64,000 nt of DNA from Tethya wilhelma (lineage: Eukaryota; Porifera; Demospongiae; Tethyida; Tethyidae), in assembly GCA_964030475.1 (NCBI GenBank), contig CAXIPT010000001.1, positions 23,303,532 through 23,367,531 of the forward strand, in the 5' to 3' direction. Both the position numbers and the translations under genes were made by a program. Each line of letters starts with the position of its first letter. Within the stretch, counting starts at the first letter, position 1. The notes under the pieces were generated by a model, which ran no database searches, was not told where the DNA came from, and was given only the letters and a program-made list of their open reading frames with translations. Below are positions 63,313 to 64,000 of the stretch, piece by piece.

Positions 63313-63797
63313 CTGATTTATGTTAGTATAGTTGTGCTTCAAATCAAGTTGACTGTCACTGTAACAAACTAAACAAGCTAGCTAGCTACTGAGGATTCTT
63401 CACTTCAAACCGACATTATTTCTATACTACAGTATAATCCTTACGTGCATCACAATTCGGTTACAAATCTGACAACAATATTGGCTTTAGATGGAACGAA
63501 GCCAACAAATCACAGCATGTGCATGCCTTGATTGTGACGTAGAAATGAATGTTGACAAACCTCTTTGACGCGTACATGAGGGTCACGTTGTAAAAATTGT
63601 AATTGTGTGCGCGGGGCCGGTCAATCGCGCGGCGCGGCCAAAGCTGAACCTCCCCCGCGGCCGCGGGCCTGGACGTACCCCGGCCCCGGACCCGATGAGA
63701 TGAGCACGTGGCCGTGGCTAAATAAGCTGATGATTCCAGCATGATTCCAGGGATATCCTCACAAAATTCGTAGGCAGCATGTACACTGGCAGAGAGG
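63306..63797. promoter_or_regulatory. Candidate bidirectional promoter, GC-rich
   Basis: 492 bp between divergent start codons. 63607-63690 is strikingly GC-rich (GCGCGGCGCGGCC, CCCCGCGGCCGCGGGCC) in an otherwise AT-rich window, with a CACGTG E-box near 63704. Confidence 0.55.
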
Positions 63798-63896
63798 ATG
63801 GATTCTGCAATGGATGTTCCAGACTCTCCTGCTCTAGTTCCTGGTTCGAACACTTCACCACAGGACCAGGCTCAACTAATTTCAGAAGTAGAAAGA
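63798..63896 (+). CDS. First coding exon of an unrecognised gene (runs off the window)
   Basis: ATG at 63798 opens 33 codons (MDSAMDVPDSPALVPGSNTS then PQDQAQLISEVER) to a good donor AGA|GTATGT in phase 0. The product is not recognised. An ATG at 63780 in another frame stays open to 63908 but crosses the donor, so it is less likely. It is head-to-head with PDE4. Confidence 0.5.
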
Positions 63897-64000
63897 GTAT
63901 GTTGTAGTCAATAATGTTTCGCTTATTTTTATTCGGTGTTTCAAATTGAATGCTAATGTTATGTGGATAGTTGTCATTTAAGTATGAACTGCTGGACTAT

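Overview
The window is eukaryotic DNA from a basal metazoan, most likely a demosponge. That is an inference from intron-rich genes with short introns, CTLD/Ig/FN3 receptors, death-fold proteins, an expanded kinase-Kelch family, a PDE4-type phosphodiesterase and very dense non-autonomous DNA transposons. It is a draft scaffold: an 804-base N gap lies at 51717-52520, and single N junctions lie at 11657, 24830, 27920, 36690, 36972 and 55679. Some apparent copies or breaks near these junctions may be assembly effects.

Layout. 1-11640 is a repeat-rich region: three copies of a 0.75-1.1 kb repeat, several foldback MITEs and the remnant of a pogo/Tigger transposase (about 9703-10587). 11812-17594 (-) is an 11-exon type I membrane receptor: signal peptide, C-type lectin domain, two Ig, FN3 (one clear, one weaker), a juxtamembrane part that uses 6-nt and 21-nt microexons, one TM helix and a short tail. 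17798-21639 (+) starts about 200 bp away in head-to-head orientation. It encodes a 701-residue protein made of repeated death-fold-like modules arranged as two triplets. 22643-24012 is a nested palindromic transposon.

24611-40329 (-) is a birth-and-death array of an intronless kinase, coiled coil, Kelch family. It holds one near-complete copy (38024-40329), one 3' half copy (35544-36689) and several decayed pieces (24611-25480, 25920-27919, 27921-29350, 34930-35035). One decayed copy carries a 904-bp MITE with a 5-bp target duplication. Inside the array is a different gene with five introns (29978-32918). It encodes two kinase domains joined by a coiled coil. The first has lost the HRDxxxxN asparagine (now Ile) and has DLT for DFG; the second keeps the catalytic residues. 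This is a pseudokinase-kinase tandem.

41982-45676 (+) encodes a predicted secreted protein with three Ig domains and two pairs of repeated cysteine-rich modules. 46665-63305 (-) is a PDE4-type cAMP phosphodiesterase with UCR1 (part), UCR2 and a full catalytic domain. One UCR1 exon must be missing and probably lies in the N gap. A further gene starts head-to-head with it at 63798 (+).

Taken together, the middle of the window puts a lectin/Ig receptor, a multi-death-fold protein, a pseudokinase-kinase protein, a kinase-Kelch array and a secreted Ig protein side by side within about 34 kb. These are the parts expected of a recognition and signalling pathway. That they work together is an inference from position and domain type only.
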